Below, piece after piece: positions 44,298 through 52,229 of a stretch of DNA of 52,324 nt. The notes under the pieces are model-generated. The model did no database searches. It had not been told where the DNA came from and worked only from the letters and a program-made list of their open reading frames with translations. The translations under genes were made by a program, and so were the position numbers. The stretch lies in the NCBI GenBank assembly GCA_900543215.1, contig UQQR01000011.1:1-52324 (forward strand), written 5' to 3'. The DNA is from an uncultured Oscillospiraceae bacterium. GTDB lineage: Bacteria > Bacillota > Clostridia > Oscillospirales > Acutalibacteraceae. Each line of letters begins with the position of its first letter. Within the stretch, counting starts at the first letter, position 1.

Positions 44298-45917
44298 ATA
44301 AAAGCAGAAAAAGAATACAGAGTCGGTATTTATGTCCGCCTTTCCCGTGACGATGAAAGAACCGGCGAATCTGTCAGCATAGAAAATCAAAAGCTTATCC
44401 TCACCAAATACTGTGAGGAACAGCATTGGGAAATAATAGACATATACTGTGATGACGGTATAAGCGGTACAAACTTTGAACGCCCCGGAGTACAAAAGCT
44501 TATTGAAGACGCAAAGGACGGTAAAATAAATCTTATACTCGTAAAGGACTTAAGCCGTTTTGGGCGGAATTACATTCAAGTGGGACAATATACCGATTAT
44601 TTGTTTCCGATAATCGGAGTGCGTTTTATAGCGTTAAACGATGGCGTAGATACTCTTAACAGCGATAATGATATTATGCCGTTCAAAAACTTGTTTAACG
44701 AGTTCCAAAGCAAAGAAACTAGCAAGAAAATAAAGGCGGTAAAACAGATAAACGCTAAATCCGGAAATTATCTCGGAGCATATGTACCTTACGGATACAC
44801 AGCAAGTCCCGAAGATAAACATCGATTTATAATAGATGAGGAAGCCGCGGAGAATGTACGCAAGCTGTTTAGTTACCGTTGTCAGGGTTATGGTTTCCGC
44901 AAAATTGCGGGGCTTATGAACGAGGAGCATATACTGCCACCGAGAGATTATTATTATCTTAAAACGGGCAGGGAAAGCGTGGGTTACCGCAATCATTTGT
45001 GGAATGATGTCACCATAAAAAAGATGATTCGCAACGAAGTATATATCGGACATATGGTGCAGAACAAACGGGGTACTGTATCCTACAAAAACCACAAACA
45101 GATTGACAAACCCAAATCCGAATGGATAAAGGTTGAAAACACTCACGAACCTATTATAGACACGGATACTTGGAACACCTGTGTTGAAATTGATAAGCGG
45201 AACTGTAAGCCGAGAACAATAAAGGGTGCCGGTGAACCAAGCCTGTTCGGCGGATTGCTGCGGTGTATGGATTGCGGTTTTAAGATGAGGTATCACGAAG
45301 AAAACCATATCCGAAAAAACGGAAGAAAGGTGAAGTATATCAATTTTATGTGCGGAAACTATGCACGAAGCGGTAAAGCCGCCTGTTCGGCACATATAAT
45401 CTATCAGCAACCGTTGACGGAAATTGTGCTTGAGGATATACAGAGCCGTGCCAAACGGGTGATTGAAGACGAAGAAAAGGTCAGGCAGGAATTGCTTGAA
45501 AAATTGACAAAGAAAAATGCCGCACAGCAGAAAGCGGACAAAAGCTTACTGCAAGCGGCGAACAAACGGATTACGGAGCTTGAAAGGCTGACGCAGGCTT
45601 TGTATGAGGATAAGGTATTAGGGAATGTTCCGGAAGGCATATGTAAAACTTTGATAATGAAATATGATTCCGAACGGTCGGAAAAGCAGGAACTGATACA
45701 GGAACTTACGGAAAAGCTGTCACAGACGGCAAAGAGTGAAAATGATATTGATCTCTATCTTAAACGTATACGGAAATATGTCGCCGTAGAAACGCTTGAC
45801 CGTGAAATGCTGCTTGAACTCATTAACTGCATTGATGTTGGTGAGCGAAAGCAAAGAGGTCAACAAAAATACAGGGATATTGTTATCCATTACAACCTTG
45901 TGGATACTGCAGGGTGA
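44298..45917 (+). CDS. Large serine recombinase B (TnpX/TndX-like) with an AUA start
   Basis: A 539-codon recombinase. The catalytic domain has YVRLSRDD (S16), DGISGTNFERPG and DLSRFGRNYIQVGQYTD; the recombinase domain and zinc-ribbon (CMDCGFKM...CGNYARSGKAAC) follow, then a C-terminal coiled coil. Full homology begins at AUA 44298, 6 nt after GAGGGA. No AUG, GUG or UUG occurs in frame between the upstream stop (44259) and GUG 44580, which would delete the active site. Either AUA is used or the start has mutated. The stop is 31 nt from the right GA core. Confidence 0.85.
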   Translation: MKAEKEYRVGIYVRLSRDDERTGESVSIENQKLILTKYCEEQHWEIIDIYCDDGISGTNFERPGVQKLIEDAKDGKINLILVKDLSRFGRNYIQVGQYTDYLFPIIGVRFIALNDGVDTLNSDNDIMPFKNLFNEFQSKETSKKIKAVKQINAKSGNYLGAYVPYGYTASPEDKHRFIIDEEAAENVRKLFSYRCQGYGFRKIAGLMNEEHILPPRDYYYLKTGRESVGYRNHLWNDVTIKKMIRNEVYIGHMVQNKRGTVSYKNHKQIDKPKSEWIKVENTHEPIIDTDTWNTCVEIDKRNCKPRTIKGAGEPSLFGGLLRCMDCGFKMRYHEENHIRKNGRKVKYINFMCGNYARSGKAACSAHIIYQQPLTEIVLEDIQSRAKRVIEDEEKVRQELLEKLTKKNAAQQKADKSLLQAANKRITELERLTQALYEDKVLGNVPEGICKTLIMKYDSERSEKQELIQELTEKLSQTAKSENDIDLYLKRIRKYVAVETLDREMLLELINCIDVGERKQRGQQKYRDIVIHYNLVDTAG

Positions 45918-45920
45918 CAA

Positions 45921-45933
45921 TACCTTTCTTTAT
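45921..45933 (-). repeat. Right subterminal inverted repeat of element B
   Basis: On the minus strand ATAAAGAAAGGTA; 12 of 13 bases equal the left copy at 40498-40510. It lies 15 bp inside the GA core. Confidence 0.6.
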
Positions 45934-45948
45934 AAGAATCTCTCTAAC

Positions 45949-45950
45949 GA
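45949..45950. other. Right attachment core (GA) of element B
   Basis: GA followed by AATGTACGC. The left flank joined here reads AAT GAA ATG TAC GCA, in frame with recombinase A. Confidence 0.75.
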
Positions 45951-47244
45951 AATGTACGCAAGAGATATTTCGAAAAAGGTTCGCTCATCTCACAGGCTGA
46001 GAGGCGGTATGGGTGAGCCTTTGTCTCAACCGCCATACGGATATATGAAATCACCGGGCAATAAAAAGAAATGGATTGTTGACACGGAGGCCGCAACCGT
46101 TGTGAAAAGCATATTCAAAATGTGTATGGACGGTAAAGGCAACGAAACCATTGCAAGAACTTTGCAAGAAAACAAAGTGCTCGTACCTATGGCTTATTGG
46201 CATTCTAAAGGTTTAAACAGAGGCGGGAAGAAAACACAAACCAATCCGTATAAGTGGTGTAAAACAACAATACAAAAAATACTGTCACAACAGGAATACT
46301 GCGGAGATATTATCAATTTCAAAACATATTCCAAATCTTTTAAGAATAATAGAAGATACCTAAACGATAAAGAAAATTGGGCTGTTTTCAAAAATGCAAA
46401 CGAGCCTATAATCGACCGTGAAGTTTTTGACCGAGTGCAAGAAATAACAGCAAAAACAAAACGCCGTGCTCCCAAAAAGGAAAACGGCGAAAGAAGTATT
46501 TTTAACGGATTGATATATTGCGGCGACTGTCACAGCAAAATGCGTTACCATACAAATACCATAAACAAGGATATTCACTACTTTACTTGTTCCGACAACA
46601 AAGTCGATTATCGTGGAAATTGTCCCTGAAGACATTATGTCAGAGCTGATTCTCTTGAAGAAGTGGTTAAAGCATAACTTAGACAAATGGCACATTTTCT
46701 GCTTTGTGATGAACAATATTTTGCCCGGGTGCTGATTAAGAAGAATGAAACCACATTGGCAAACGAGCAAAAGGCAAATGAAGAAACCCTTCACAAAGCG
46801 GAACTTAGACTTGAAACAGTCATAAGACTTTACGAAAAGCTTTATGAAGATAACGCCATAGGTAAAGTGAGTGACTAATGGTTTTCGGAACTTTCGCATA
46901 AATACGAAGTTGAAAGATTAGAACTGAAATCAAAAATTCACACATTAAAAACGGCAATGTCAGACAGTCATCGGCAAAAGACAGAGTGCGAAAAGTTTAT
47001 CCAAACCGTAAGGCAGTTTATGCAAATGCAAAAGCTGACCGCACCCTTACTTAGAGAGCTTATTGACCATATTGATGTGTTTGAAACAGAGGGTACAGGC
47101 AAAAACAGAACCCAACGAATAGTGATTTATTATCGCTTTATCGGATATATTGCCATACCCCAATATTACAGCCGAGAAAATTACACAGCCGATATACGAC
47201 AAGGCGTTTCAATCGAATACCTTACAGAACCGAAATCGGCATAA
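45951..47244 (+). pseudogene. Large serine recombinase A, C-terminal part
   Basis: Continues the gene begun at 40076 with MYARDISKKVRSSHRLRGGM. The recombinase domain (YGYMKSPGNKKKW, TTIQKILSQQEYCGD), the zinc ribbon and the C-terminal coiled coil are all present. Three in-frame stops interrupt it: TGA 46627-46629, TAA 46675-46677 and TAA 46876-46878. The rebuilt protein would be about 568 residues. The nonsense changes are independent of the insertion, so the gene has been decaying for some time. Confidence 0.9.
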
Positions 47245-47250
47245 CAAAAA

Positions 47251-47271
47251 GAGCAGACACAAAGTCTGCTC
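47251..47271. terminator. Hairpin after recombinase A
   Basis: GAGCAGAC/GTCTGCTC with a 5-nt loop. A TTTTTG tail exists only on the minus strand, so it could stop transcription coming from recombinase C. Confidence 0.55.
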
Positions 47272-47290
47272 GGTACATAAATATTAAGAT

Positions 47291-47342
47291 GAAAAAACAA
47301 AAATCGAGTATTCATAAAGTCAAATCCCTTATGAATACTCGA
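47291..47342 (-). terminator. Terminator overlapping the end of recombinase C
   Basis: Perfect 14-bp stem TCGAGTATTCATAA/TTATGAATACTCGA (47304-47317, 47329-47342). On the minus strand a T-rich tail follows (47303-47291). The recombinase stop codon (47312-47314) is inside the stem. Confidence 0.8.
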
Positions 47343-48808
47343 TATGGTGCAGCGAGTGCGTTAATATCCGAACCCAAGCCCGATTTTTCAAGCTCGGTGA
47401 AATTGATTGTTTTAGTGCCGTCTTTGTAATTGAATGTGAACGTAATCCTGTCGTCATAAAGGAAAATCGCATTGACAAAGCTGTCAATCAGCCTGCGACG
47501 GTGGTCAAGTCTCTTGGTATTAAGCTTTCTGAACCGATGAAACCAAAAAATAATTTGTTCACGGGAAAGTGTGGGCTTTGCCATTTCTTCCTTGATAATC
47601 TGAACGGAAAGTTCGCTTTTTTGCTTTTCAAGGCTTTCGAGCCGTTCTTTTGTAGAGACGGTTAAAATACCTTGCTGAATAGCGTCAAGCATATTATCAA
47701 TGGATTTTTGCGTATCGGCAAAACGCTTTCTGAGCAGCGGCAGTACGGTGTTTTCCTTGCTCTGCAATTTCATTACCGTATCGGCAAGTTTCTCAATCAG
47801 ATCATCGTCAAAAATCAACTTCTTGATCTGCTCAATCACAAGATTTTCAATCCATTCTTTTTTAACTGTTTTCTTGTCACAGCCCTTGTGATTTTTGACG
47901 CTTGCACATTTGTAATAACGGTGAACCTTGTTCCTACCTGTTCCGCTTTCACCGACCATATAGCATTGGCATTTTCCGCAAAACAGCTTTGTTGTCAGCA
48001 GATATTCGTCCTCGGCTTTATGTTTAGCCGGGGCTTTTTTGTTTGCTGCCATGCATTCCTGCACACGGTTGAATAAATCCTCGGGAACAATTGCCGGTAT
48101 ACCGTTTGAATTAACAATGTCGTTATACCTGTATTCGCCGATATATTTACGATTGTGCAGCATTCGGGTTACGCTGTTTATGCTGACTTTGCCTCCGCGT
48201 TTGGTACGAACGCCTTTCAGATTCATTTCGTCGGTAATTTCACGCATGGACGCACCGTCTGCATAATGTTTGAAAGCATCAAGTACTGCCGGAGCCGTAA
48301 GCGGATCAATTTGAAAATACTGCTCGCTGTCGATTATATAACCGATTGGCAATGTTCCGCCGTTGTATTTGCATTTCAGTGCGTTCTCGGTCAGTCCGCG
48401 CGTGACCTTTTCAGAAAGTTCAGCCGAATAATATTCCGCCATACCCACAAGCATAGATTCAAGCAGAATGCCCTCTGCTCCGGCTGAAATAGCCTCGGTT
48501 GCGGAAACGACCTTAACACCGTTATTTTTCAAAATGCGTTTGTAGTGCGCTGAATCGTATTTATCCCGTGCAAAGCGGTCAAGTTTCCAAACAATAACGA
48601 CCTCAAATTTTTTGCCTGAACTGTCTTTAATCATCCGCTGAAAATCGGGACGGCGGTCGGTTCTTGCCGACAATGCGCGGTCGATGTAGGTTTCTACAAT
48701 TTGAATATCATTCTTTTCGGCAAAGGCCTTACATTCGCGAAGCTGTCCTTCAATAGATTCTTCACGCTGATTATCCGAAGAATATCTTGCATAGATTACG
48801 CCTTTCAT
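47312..48808 (-). CDS. Serine recombinase C (site-specific integrase type)
   Basis: A 498-residue recombinase. The resolvase domain has YARYSSDNQ (S10), WKLDRFARDKYDSAHYK and the EGILLESMLVGMAEYYS helix. The recombinase domain (SINSVTRMLHNRKYIGEYRY) and zinc ribbon (CGKCQCYM...CASVKNHKGC) follow. It is only distantly like A and B; the DNRQ-type N-terminus is that of phage/ICE integrases. AUG 48808 follows AGGTGA. Its promoter is divergent from the HTH gene. It appears intact. Confidence 0.9.
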   Translation of the reverse strand: MKGVIYARYSSDNQREESIEGQLRECKAFAEKNDIQIVETYIDRALSARTDRRPDFQRMIKDSSGKKFEVVIVWKLDRFARDKYDSAHYKRILKNNGVKVVSATEAISAGAEGILLESMLVGMAEYYSAELSEKVTRGLTENALKCKYNGGTLPIGYIIDSEQYFQIDPLTAPAVLDAFKHYADGASMREITDEMNLKGVRTKRGGKVSINSVTRMLHNRKYIGEYRYNDIVNSNGIPAIVPEDLFNRVQECMAANKKAPAKHKAEDEYLLTTKLFCGKCQCYMVGESGTGRNKVHRYYKCASVKNHKGCDKKTVKKEWIENLVIEQIKKLIFDDDLIEKLADTVMKLQSKENTVLPLLRKRFADTQKSIDNMLDAIQQGILTVSTKERLESLEKQKSELSVQIIKEEMAKPTLSREQIIFWFHRFRKLNTKRLDHRRRLIDSFVNAIFLYDDRITFTFNYKDGTKTINFTELEKSGLGSDINALAAPYRVFIRDLTL

Positions 48809-48955
48809 TTTCTTCACCTGACTTTCTTTTGGAGTGTATAACACAAGTTTTTCTTGTTGTTATCTGGATTTTGGGGTGTTAGGGCTATTCCTAACAAGCG
48901 AATTTGCTGTAGCAAATTCAGTGCTTGCTGCGACAATATCACTTTTGACAGTTTA

Positions 48956-48984
48956 ATTATAGCATATTTGATTTATAATGTCTA
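48956..48984 (-). promoter_or_regulatory. Promoter for recombinase C
   Basis: On the minus strand TAGACA (48984-48979), 17-nt spacer, TATAAT (48961-48956). The leader of about 140 nt holds GTTAGG/CCTAAC (48878-48895) and GAATTTGCT/AGCAAATTC (48900-48919) hairpins. Confidence 0.6.
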
Positions 48985-48994
48985 TATGTAATCG

Positions 48995-49025
48995 TGAAAT
49001 ATTCAAATTGTTCTTGAATATTTCA
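48995..49025. promoter_or_regulatory. Perfect 12-bp inverted repeat, candidate operator
   Basis: TGAAATATTCAA (48995-49006), 7-nt spacer, TTGAATATTTCA (49014-49025). It lies between the divergent promoters of recombinase C and the HTH regulator. Confidence 0.6.
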
Positions 49026-49035
49026 ATATTATCTA

Positions 49036-49064
49036 TTGCTGTTTTATAAAATCTATGCTATACT
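49036..49064 (+). promoter_or_regulatory. Promoter for the HTH regulator and sigma-like gene
   Basis: TTGCTG (49036-49041), 17-nt spacer, TATACT (49059-49064). Confidence 0.6.
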
Positions 49065-49101
49065 ATAACATAGGTTATTGTAAGTTCAGGAGGTAATCGT
49101 A

Positions 49102-49299
49102 TTGGCGCGTTCATACAACAAACTTTGGAAACTGATGATTGATAAAAAAATAAATAAGACCCAACTCTGCAAAGCAGCGGGTATAACCACAAACGCTATG
49201 GCAAAGCTCGGTCGTGACGAAACCGTAACGCAGGAAACTCTTGAAAAAATATGTGCGGTGCTTGGATGCACTCTTGACGATATTGTGGAATTAAAATAA
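49102..49299 (+). CDS. Cro/CI-type helix-turn-helix regulator
   Basis: A 65-residue protein that is essentially one HTH domain (KTQLCKAAGITTNAMAKLGRD, about residues 19-39). The start is UUG 49102 with AGGAGG 8 nt upstream. Such small YozG/HTH_26 proteins are usual in integrative elements as repressors. The inverted repeat upstream is a candidate site. The sigma-like gene follows after 71 nt. Confidence 0.85.
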   Translation: MARSYNKLWKLMIDKKINKTQLCKAAGITTNAMAKLGRDETVTQETLEKICAVLGCTLDDIVELK

Positions 49300-49370
49300 T
49301 TTAAACAACGTATCGAATCAAATTTAAAATCTGCGACTTATAAGTGAAAGCTTTCAAATGAGGTGAACAA

Positions 49371-50804
49371 ATGCAGTTAACCGAAGTACAAAAATACACA
49401 GAGTATTTGTTTAATGCCGCACTGAAAAAATGCCAAAATATAAGTGACGCAGAAGATCTTACGCAGGAAGTATTGTTGGCTGCTTTACAATCCATGGCCG
49501 AAATATCGAATATTAAGGCATGGCTTTCGGTTGTATTGAACCATAAATACTACGATATGCTCCGCAGAAAATATAGGCTGCCGACAATCAGTATAGACTT
49601 TATACCTGATGAATCGGAGTGCTTTTGTGCAGAAGAAGTTGAAAACTGCCCGGATTCTGCTTCTGTAAGGCGTGAAGTATCCTATCTTGCCGATAAATAT
49701 CGCACGGTTATTGTTCGTCACTATTTCAACGGAGAAAAGGTTCAAGATATTGCAGACAGTCTCGGAGTGCCGAAGGGAACCGTCCTGTCAAGACTTTCAA
49801 GTGGCAGAGAGCAAATGCGGAAAGGATTTGAAGAAATGGAGTTATATGAAAAATACAGTTATCAGCCCGAGAGGTTGGAGATTAGCTGCCACGGAAGGCA
49901 GGGATTTCATGACGAGCCGTGGTCGCTGGTAGCAAATGATATGATGAAACAAAACATACTGATTGCCGCATATCAGAAACCGCTAACCACAGTTGAAATC
50001 AGCCGATCTATGGGCATTCCGACTGCCTATATTGAAAATGCCATTGAGGATTTGACTTCCTCTGAATTGATGAAACAGGTAAATAACAAATACTTTACTG
50101 ATTTTATGATTGCGAAGCCAGAGCAGCTGCTAAAAGGCTTAGATGCTGAAATTGCGTTAGTGGAAGCACATTATGCAGAGATACTGAATTTCATCAATAA
50201 TTATCTAAAAACATTACAAAGCTCTTTTTTCTTACGATTTACCGAAACTCAAAAACGAAAGCTTGAATACTATTTCATTTTACATTTGCTTTCTTCTGCC
50301 CTTTACACCGCAACGCAACGAATCGTACCTTCTAAAGAGGAATATCCGCAGCGTCCCGACGGTGGCAGGTGGATCGCAATGGGAACGCAATATCCTCAAA
50401 ATTTTGATTTCCGGAACTATCGTTTCGGAAAATACTGTTACGGCGGTGAAAGAAGATCATATGATGAAAATTATTTAGGAGCAAAATCCATACACTTGTA
50501 TTTATACGATTCGCAGCCTGATCTTAACAAATATCAACGCGGTCCCATTGAAATGCATGATGATGTTCTCGTTCGATTGCTTTATATTATTTCAAGAGGA
50601 ATTCCATTTGAACACGCAGGATTTGAAACTATGTTTTTAGAGGATATACCGCACTTAGCAGAATGCGGTGTTTTAGGAATCAATAACGGAAAACCATTTG
50701 TTGACCTGCCGATCCTGACACCGGATGAATACAGGCTACTTGATAAAACGCGGATTGAATATATGCATAAGATGTCCAGCAGGCTTGTGTCGGTGTCGTT
50801 GTAG
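49371..50804 (+). CDS. ECF-sigma-like protein with winged-helix and C-terminal extension
   Basis: A 477-residue protein. Region 2 covers about residues 8-68 (SDAEDLTQEVLLAAL), and region 4 about 105-155 (VQDIADSLGVPKGTVLSRLSSGREQM). Next is a second HTH near 200-240 (TTVEISRSMGIPTAYIENAIEDL), and a C-terminal domain of about 240 residues with Tyr/Arg-rich segments but no known motif. Plain ECF factors are near 180 residues. GAGGTGAAC precedes the AUG. The last residues run into the ArdA-like 3' end, so the tail may be slightly altered. No anti-sigma gene is adjacent. Confidence 0.75.
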   Translation: MQLTEVQKYTEYLFNAALKKCQNISDAEDLTQEVLLAALQSMAEISNIKAWLSVVLNHKYYDMLRRKYRLPTISIDFIPDESECFCAEEVENCPDSASVRREVSYLADKYRTVIVRHYFNGEKVQDIADSLGVPKGTVLSRLSSGREQMRKGFEEMELYEKYSYQPERLEISCHGRQGFHDEPWSLVANDMMKQNILIAAYQKPLTTVEISRSMGIPTAYIENAIEDLTSSELMKQVNNKYFTDFMIAKPEQLLKGLDAEIALVEAHYAEILNFINNYLKTLQSSFFLRFTETQKRKLEYYFILHLLSSALYTATQRIVPSKEEYPQRPDGGRWIAMGTQYPQNFDFRNYRFGKYCYGGERRSYDENYLGAKSIHLYLYDSQPDLNKYQRGPIEMHDDVLVRLLYIISRGIPFEHAGFETMFLEDIPHLAECGVLGINNGKPFVDLPILTPDEYRLLDKTRIEYMHKMSSRLVSVSL

Positions 50805-51868
50805 ATAAAGCCGCCGTCGACGAATTTCCCGTAATATATTTCGCCGATATACTCACCGAAGGCTCTGTAATCGAAAAACCTTGCCACGGCCGGATTCACA
50901 GTAAAATCCTCGTTGTTTTGTGTTACATACTCTCCAATCTCCTTAAAATAGTTCGCACCCTCAACAAAGGTGAAGCAGTCGATACTTTTCACAAGCCGTG
51001 CAAGCTGCTCGGCGTCCTCGGCTTCAGCGTATTCGGCAACCGCCCACAGCTTTTCCAAGTCCATATCCGCCGTATTAACGGCGGCGGTCAGCCGGTTCAG
51101 TTCGTATACGCCTTCCTCGGAGGCGATCTCTTTGAAGCGTCCGACCCACTTGTCGCTTTCAATGCAAATGTCCTCCCATGAGAGCTCCACATCATCCGGT
51201 GTAGGTGCGCCGAGTCGGGCAAATGCTTTGTCGATGGCTTCTTCCTCGCAGGGCAAATACAGGAATTCGGTTTTTCCGTTGTACTCAGCCCGCAAAAAGC
51301 AGAGCATTTCCTCATACACATATGCCGGAAAATTCTGCCCGTCATAATCCCTTACGAACGGTGTGTCCTCGTCGACGAATAGCAGGCCGTGTTCGGTAAA
51401 AACGCCCTTGCCGGATTGAACAAGCTCTCTGCCGAATTCTGCGTATTTCGGATCATCTGCATCATCGGCAGGCAGACAGCCCTTGACCATGAGCAGATAT
51501 TCTCTGCCGATCTTGCCCATATCGCCGATGTCCTGAATCAGCGGATAACGGTTGAGATTAAAACTCAGATTGATGAGGTCGGGCAGAGTGTCAAAGCCCT
51601 CAAACTTCATCGCCTCGTAAAACTGATATTCCTCATCGCCGAAGAAGCTGTCCATCCGTTTTCCGAGGAAGTTGACTTCATCGAGATTGACGAATCGGTC
51701 TTGGAGGCAGCCGAGTTCTTCGGGGAATATGACCTCGCTTACATAGAGTTCAAGGGGCGTGACATCCTCGGCGTGGATTCTTTCGAGCGCCGCACTCATT
51801 TCCTTTTCTGTGCAAGGAAAGCGGAGGTCGGTCTGATTATCTCTGTATTTGATTTTCAGTTTAATCAT
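50582..51868 (-). CDS. ArdA-like antirestriction protein, 3' end chimeric
   Basis: ArdA proteins are acidic DNA mimics that inhibit type I restriction enzymes during transfer. Residues 1-367 are Asp/Glu-rich, with RFVNLDEVNFLGKRMDSF near 80-97, NRYPLIQDIGDMGKIGREY near 115-133, and FFDYRAFGEYI near 330. From about 50,767 the frame is antisense to the sigma-like gene. The last 61 residues therefore look unrelated to the family. AUG 51868 overlaps the end of the DUF6075 gene. Confidence 0.75.
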   Translation of the reverse strand: MIKLKIKYRDNQTDLRFPCTEKEMSAALERIHAEDVTPLELYVSEVIFPEELGCLQDRFVNLDEVNFLGKRMDSFFGDEEYQFYEAMKFEGFDTLPDLINLSFNLNRYPLIQDIGDMGKIGREYLLMVKGCLPADDADDPKYAEFGRELVQSGKGVFTEHGLLFVDEDTPFVRDYDGQNFPAYVYEEMLCFLRAEYNGKTEFLYLPCEEEAIDKAFARLGAPTPDDVELSWEDICIESDKWVGRFKEIASEEGVYELNRLTAAVNTADMDLEKLWAVAEYAEAEDAEQLARLVKSIDCFTFVEGANYFKEIGEYVTQNNEDFTVNPAVARFFDYRAFGEYIGEIYYGKFVDGGFIYNDTDTSLLDILCIYSIRVLSSSLYSSGVRIGRSTNGFPLLIPKTPHSAKCGISSKNIVSNPACSNGIPLEII

Positions 51869-52229
51869 GGCTGTACTCCTTTATTGCGGCGAGTCCGAAT
51901 CTACGGATTGCCATAGCGTTGCAGATGGTGCGAAACAGCATAGGCGGAACGAGGTCGGCGTCCGACAGATCCGACACGGTGATGTGCTTTGTGCCGAGCG
52001 TCAAGTCCTTTGCCGCACAGTAGAGGGTGTAGGCTCGTTCGGTGCAGTTGTTGAGCTTGATGTTTTCAAAGAACACACAGCCGTTATTTATATGATGCTT
52101 GCAGCAGCTCCACAGCCTTGGGTCGGCGGTGAGCAGATACAGTGCCGAAAGCAATGCGTAATTTGCTTTGGGGATGTTCTTGGCGGCAAGTTCAAATCGT
52201 GCCCGATGCTTTTCATTTATATATGTCAT
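51861..52229 (-). CDS. DUF6075-like element protein
   Basis: A 122-residue cytoplasmic, mostly helical protein. It begins TYINEKHRARFELAAKNIPK and resembles DUF6075 proteins found next to ArdA in clostridial integrative elements. AUG 52229 follows GAGGAAAAACC; the upstream open frame lacks a site. Its stop overlaps the ArdA start by 3 nt. Function unknown. The element continues beyond 52,324. Confidence 0.6.
   Translation of the reverse strand: MTYINEKHRARFELAAKNIPKANYALLSALYLLTADPRLWSCCKHHINNGCVFFENIKLNNCTERAYTLYCAAKDLTLGTKHITVSDLSDADLVPPMLFRTICNAMAIRRFGLAAIKEYSHD

Larger units (their letters stand above)
40489..45950. mobile_element. Element B: 5,462-bp serine-recombinase element nested in recombinase A
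   Basis: Bounded by GA dinucleotides within the two halves of recombinase A. Subterminal inverted repeats ATAAAGAACGGTA (40498-40510) and the complement of ATAAAGAAAGGTA (45921-45933) match in 12 of 13 bases. It carries small element genes, a protease/lipoprotein cargo, a hairpin-rich region, a ribbon-helix-helix gene and a TnpX-like recombinase at its right end. No relaxase gene is present. Excision should restore recombinase A up to its own internal stops. Confidence 0.85.

Noticed and set aside
44634..45410. 258-codon minus-strand ORF opposite recombinase B
   Set aside because: Fully antisense to well-conserved recombinase motifs, with no recognisable domain or ribosome site.
44580..45917. 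Recombinase B starting at GUG 44580
   Set aside because: This would remove the catalytic serine and most of the resolvase domain, although the upstream codons encode them intact.
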